The notes below the pieces were generated by a model. It searched no databases, was not told the DNA's origin, and saw only the letters and a list, made by a program, of their open reading frames with translations. Positions 6,129-6,922 of a stretch of DNA of 6,922 nucleotides are shown here, piece after piece (the first letter of the stretch is position 1; each line of letters starts with the position of its first letter). Made by a program: the position numbers and the translations under genes. The stretch lies in assembly GCA_018055865.1 (NCBI GenBank), contig JAGPGR010000099.1:1-6922 (forward strand), written 5' to 3'. The DNA is from Paludibacteraceae bacterium (lineage in GTDB: Bacteria > Bacteroidota > Bacteroidia > Bacteroidales > Paludibacteraceae).

Positions 6129-6219
6129 GCCATGAATCATTTTTATGCAATAAGCACTTAAATTCAAAGAATTAACGAAAGTTAAATTAATTAAAAAACA
6201 GACTGATAGTCAGCGTTTT

Positions 6220-6251
6220 TATGTTTTATAGCAGTTTTTTTAGTAATTTTG
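6220..6251 (+). promoter_or_regulatory. Bacteroidota promoter of the winged-helix gene
   Basis: TAATTTTG at 6244-6251, continuing as CACC, fully matches the -7 consensus TAnnTTTG. TATG at 6220-6223, 20 bp upstream, is a three-of-four match to the -33 TTTG. Transcription would begin near 6258, about 47 nt before the ATG at 6305. A short dyad CTGA-TAG-TCAG (6203-6213) lies just upstream. Confidence 0.7.
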
Positions 6252-6304
6252 CACCGAAAAATTAGATTTATATTATTCAAACTTATACAAGAAATTAGAA
6301 AATT

Positions 6305-6502
6305 ATGTTTACAGAAAAAATTGGAACAAACGCCGGCTTGATTTGGGCTGCTTTGGAAAATGGTGAATTGGAAATTAAAGCTGTTAAAAAAGCTACAAAA
6401 TTAACTGAAAAAGATTTGAATCTTGCATTAGGATGGTTGGCTCGCGAAGGGAAAGTATCATTCAGAGAAGATGACAAAGACGTATATATCGCTTTGGCTT
6501 AA
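6305..6502 (+). CDS. Small winged-helix protein, DUF2582 type
   Basis: A 65-residue protein that appears to be a single winged helix-turn-helix domain. Helix 1 covers about 6-18 (IGTNAGLIWAAL), helix 2 about 23-31, and the recognition-like helix about 34-48 (TEKDLNLALGWLAREG). The two wing strands are KVSFRE and DVYIALA. It resembles the short stand-alone proteins of Pfam DUF2582, common in Bacteroidota and found in archaea. They look like DNA-binding proteins, but their role is not established. It has no ligand-binding or dimerisation domain beyond the wHTH. The start is fixed by the promoter at 6220-6251 and the conserved MF...IGxxAGxIW opening. The gene is monocistronic, with its own promoter and a strong terminator. 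Its codon use is more A-rich than that of its neighbours, possibly a mark of high expression. Confidence 0.88.
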   Translation: MFTEKIGTNAGLIWAALENGELEIKAVKKATKLTEKDLNLALGWLAREGKVSFREDDKDVYIALA

Positions 6503-6518
6503 TATAACCGGATAGAAT

Positions 6519-6559
6519 AAAAAAAGCGGAATAGTTCAAGTAACTGTTCCGCTTTTTTT
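6519..6559. terminator. Bidirectional intrinsic terminator
   Basis: GCGGAATAGTT (6526-6536) pairs with AACTGTTCCGC (6542-6552) around the loop CAAGT. The stem has one U-G wobble on the plus strand and an A/C mismatch on the minus strand. It is flanked by seven A (6519-6525) and seven T (6553-6559), so it can terminate both the winged-helix gene and the converging DUF4126 gene. It is better paired in the rightward direction. Confidence 0.93.
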
Positions 6560-6593
6560 AATCTGTTTTTTTGAGTTTAATGTAAATGGCACC

Positions 6594-6922
6594 TTACACC
6601 AGCGTTTCATTTTTTGCTTTCTTGTGCTTTCGCCACTGAAAAAGTTTGAAAAAAATCAGAATGGCAATGCCGATAAAGATAACAGCCATCAAAACCGGCA
6701 CAAAAAGTGCCAGCACTGAAGTACTGAGTGCTGCCACATTCTCACCTGTGGAAACAATGGGATTGGCCGTGCCTGCCGTGAATTTGCTGGACGAAAGCCT
6801 TGAAAGAACGCTTCCGCTCTGCATAGTGGCAGCTGCACCGCCGCCCACTACGAATCCCATTATCCATTTCATCAGCTCATTGTCCACCGGAAGCACGGAA
6901 GTCATCAGGAGCGTTCCCGCCC
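6594..6922 (-). CDS. DUF4126 family membrane protein, partial
   Basis: The C-terminal 108 residues of a minus-strand gene whose start lies beyond the window; the open frame continues to the last base through ...AGTLLMTSVLP, so the ATG at 6905 is internal. The sequence matches the end of DUF4126 proteins (about 190-200 residues, function unknown). Numbering from that internal methionine, a glycine-rich hydrophobic stretch (about 12-27, FVVGGGAAA) is followed by the conserved-looking TANPIVSTGENV (46-57). A long transmembrane helix (about 64-89) and a basic tail, RKHKKAK, follow; the tail suggests a cytoplasmic C-terminus by the positive-inside rule. The glycine-rich hydrophobic segments suggest a compact inner-membrane helical bundle. 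Its terminator is the shared hairpin 35 bp past the stop. No function can be assigned. Confidence 0.8.
   Translation of the reverse strand, partial: AGTLLMTSVLPVDNELMKWIMGFVVGGGAAATMQSGSVLSRLSSSKFTAGTANPIVSTGENVAALSTSVLALFVPVLMAVIFIGIAILIFFKLFQWRKHKKAKNETLV

Noticed and set aside
6172..6185. TTAAC-GAAA-GTTAA hairpin after the HD-domain gene as its terminator
   Set aside because: A five-pair AT-rich stem without a following T-run is too weak to call.
6295..6477. Minus-strand 60-codon open frame opposite the winged-helix gene
   Set aside because: The plus-strand gene has a consensus promoter, a terminator and a known domain; the antisense frame has none of these.

Overview
The window looks like chromosomal DNA of a Bacteroidota member, probably of the order Bacteroidales. 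The signs are two good matches to the Bacteroidota-specific -7 promoter box (TAnnTTTG, here continuing as GCAC), starts without Shine-Dalgarno sequences, AT-rich spacers, a PriA of the long (about 820 residue) type, and a 65-residue DUF2582-type winged-helix protein. Nothing points to a phage, integron, CRISPR array or insertion sequence. No genus can be named from what is visible.

Layout. Positions 1-435 hold no gene but are rich in structure: a 10-bp inverted repeat (36-59), a cluster of three ACATGT-type operator copies repeating every 21 bp (143-204), five 11-bp direct repeats (253-307), and the terminator of the next gene (375-413). Four of the six genes are on the minus strand. A PLP-dependent beta-eliminating lyase of the tryptophanase/tyrosine phenol-lyase family (436-1884) has a promoter-like box and a terminator-like hairpin in a leader of about 150 nt. 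Upstream of it lies priA (2157-4613), the replication-restart helicase. In front of priA are a GC-rich dispersed-repeat-like hairpin and an 8-bp tandem repeat. Next upstream is tag (4809-5420), 3-methyladenine DNA glycosylase I, with a GTG start. Diverging from tag on the plus strand is a 178-residue HDIG-motif phosphohydrolase (5592-6128). It is followed by the DUF2582 winged-helix gene (6305-6502), with its own promoter, which converges through a shared bidirectional terminator on a DUF4126 membrane-protein gene that runs off the right edge.

How the genes relate. priA and tag both serve genome maintenance (fork restart and alkylation repair) and lie on the same strand, but 195 bp of repeat-containing DNA between them makes tight co-transcription uncertain. 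The lyase is a separate transcription unit for aromatic amino-acid breakdown or a related beta-elimination. The other genes look like independent short units. I see no multi-gene novel system. The two things most worth a second look are the operator/repeat cluster at the left edge, which probably controls a gene outside the window, and the lyase, whose substrate-specificity residues look like tyrosine phenol-lyase while several normally fixed cofactor-site residues are replaced.
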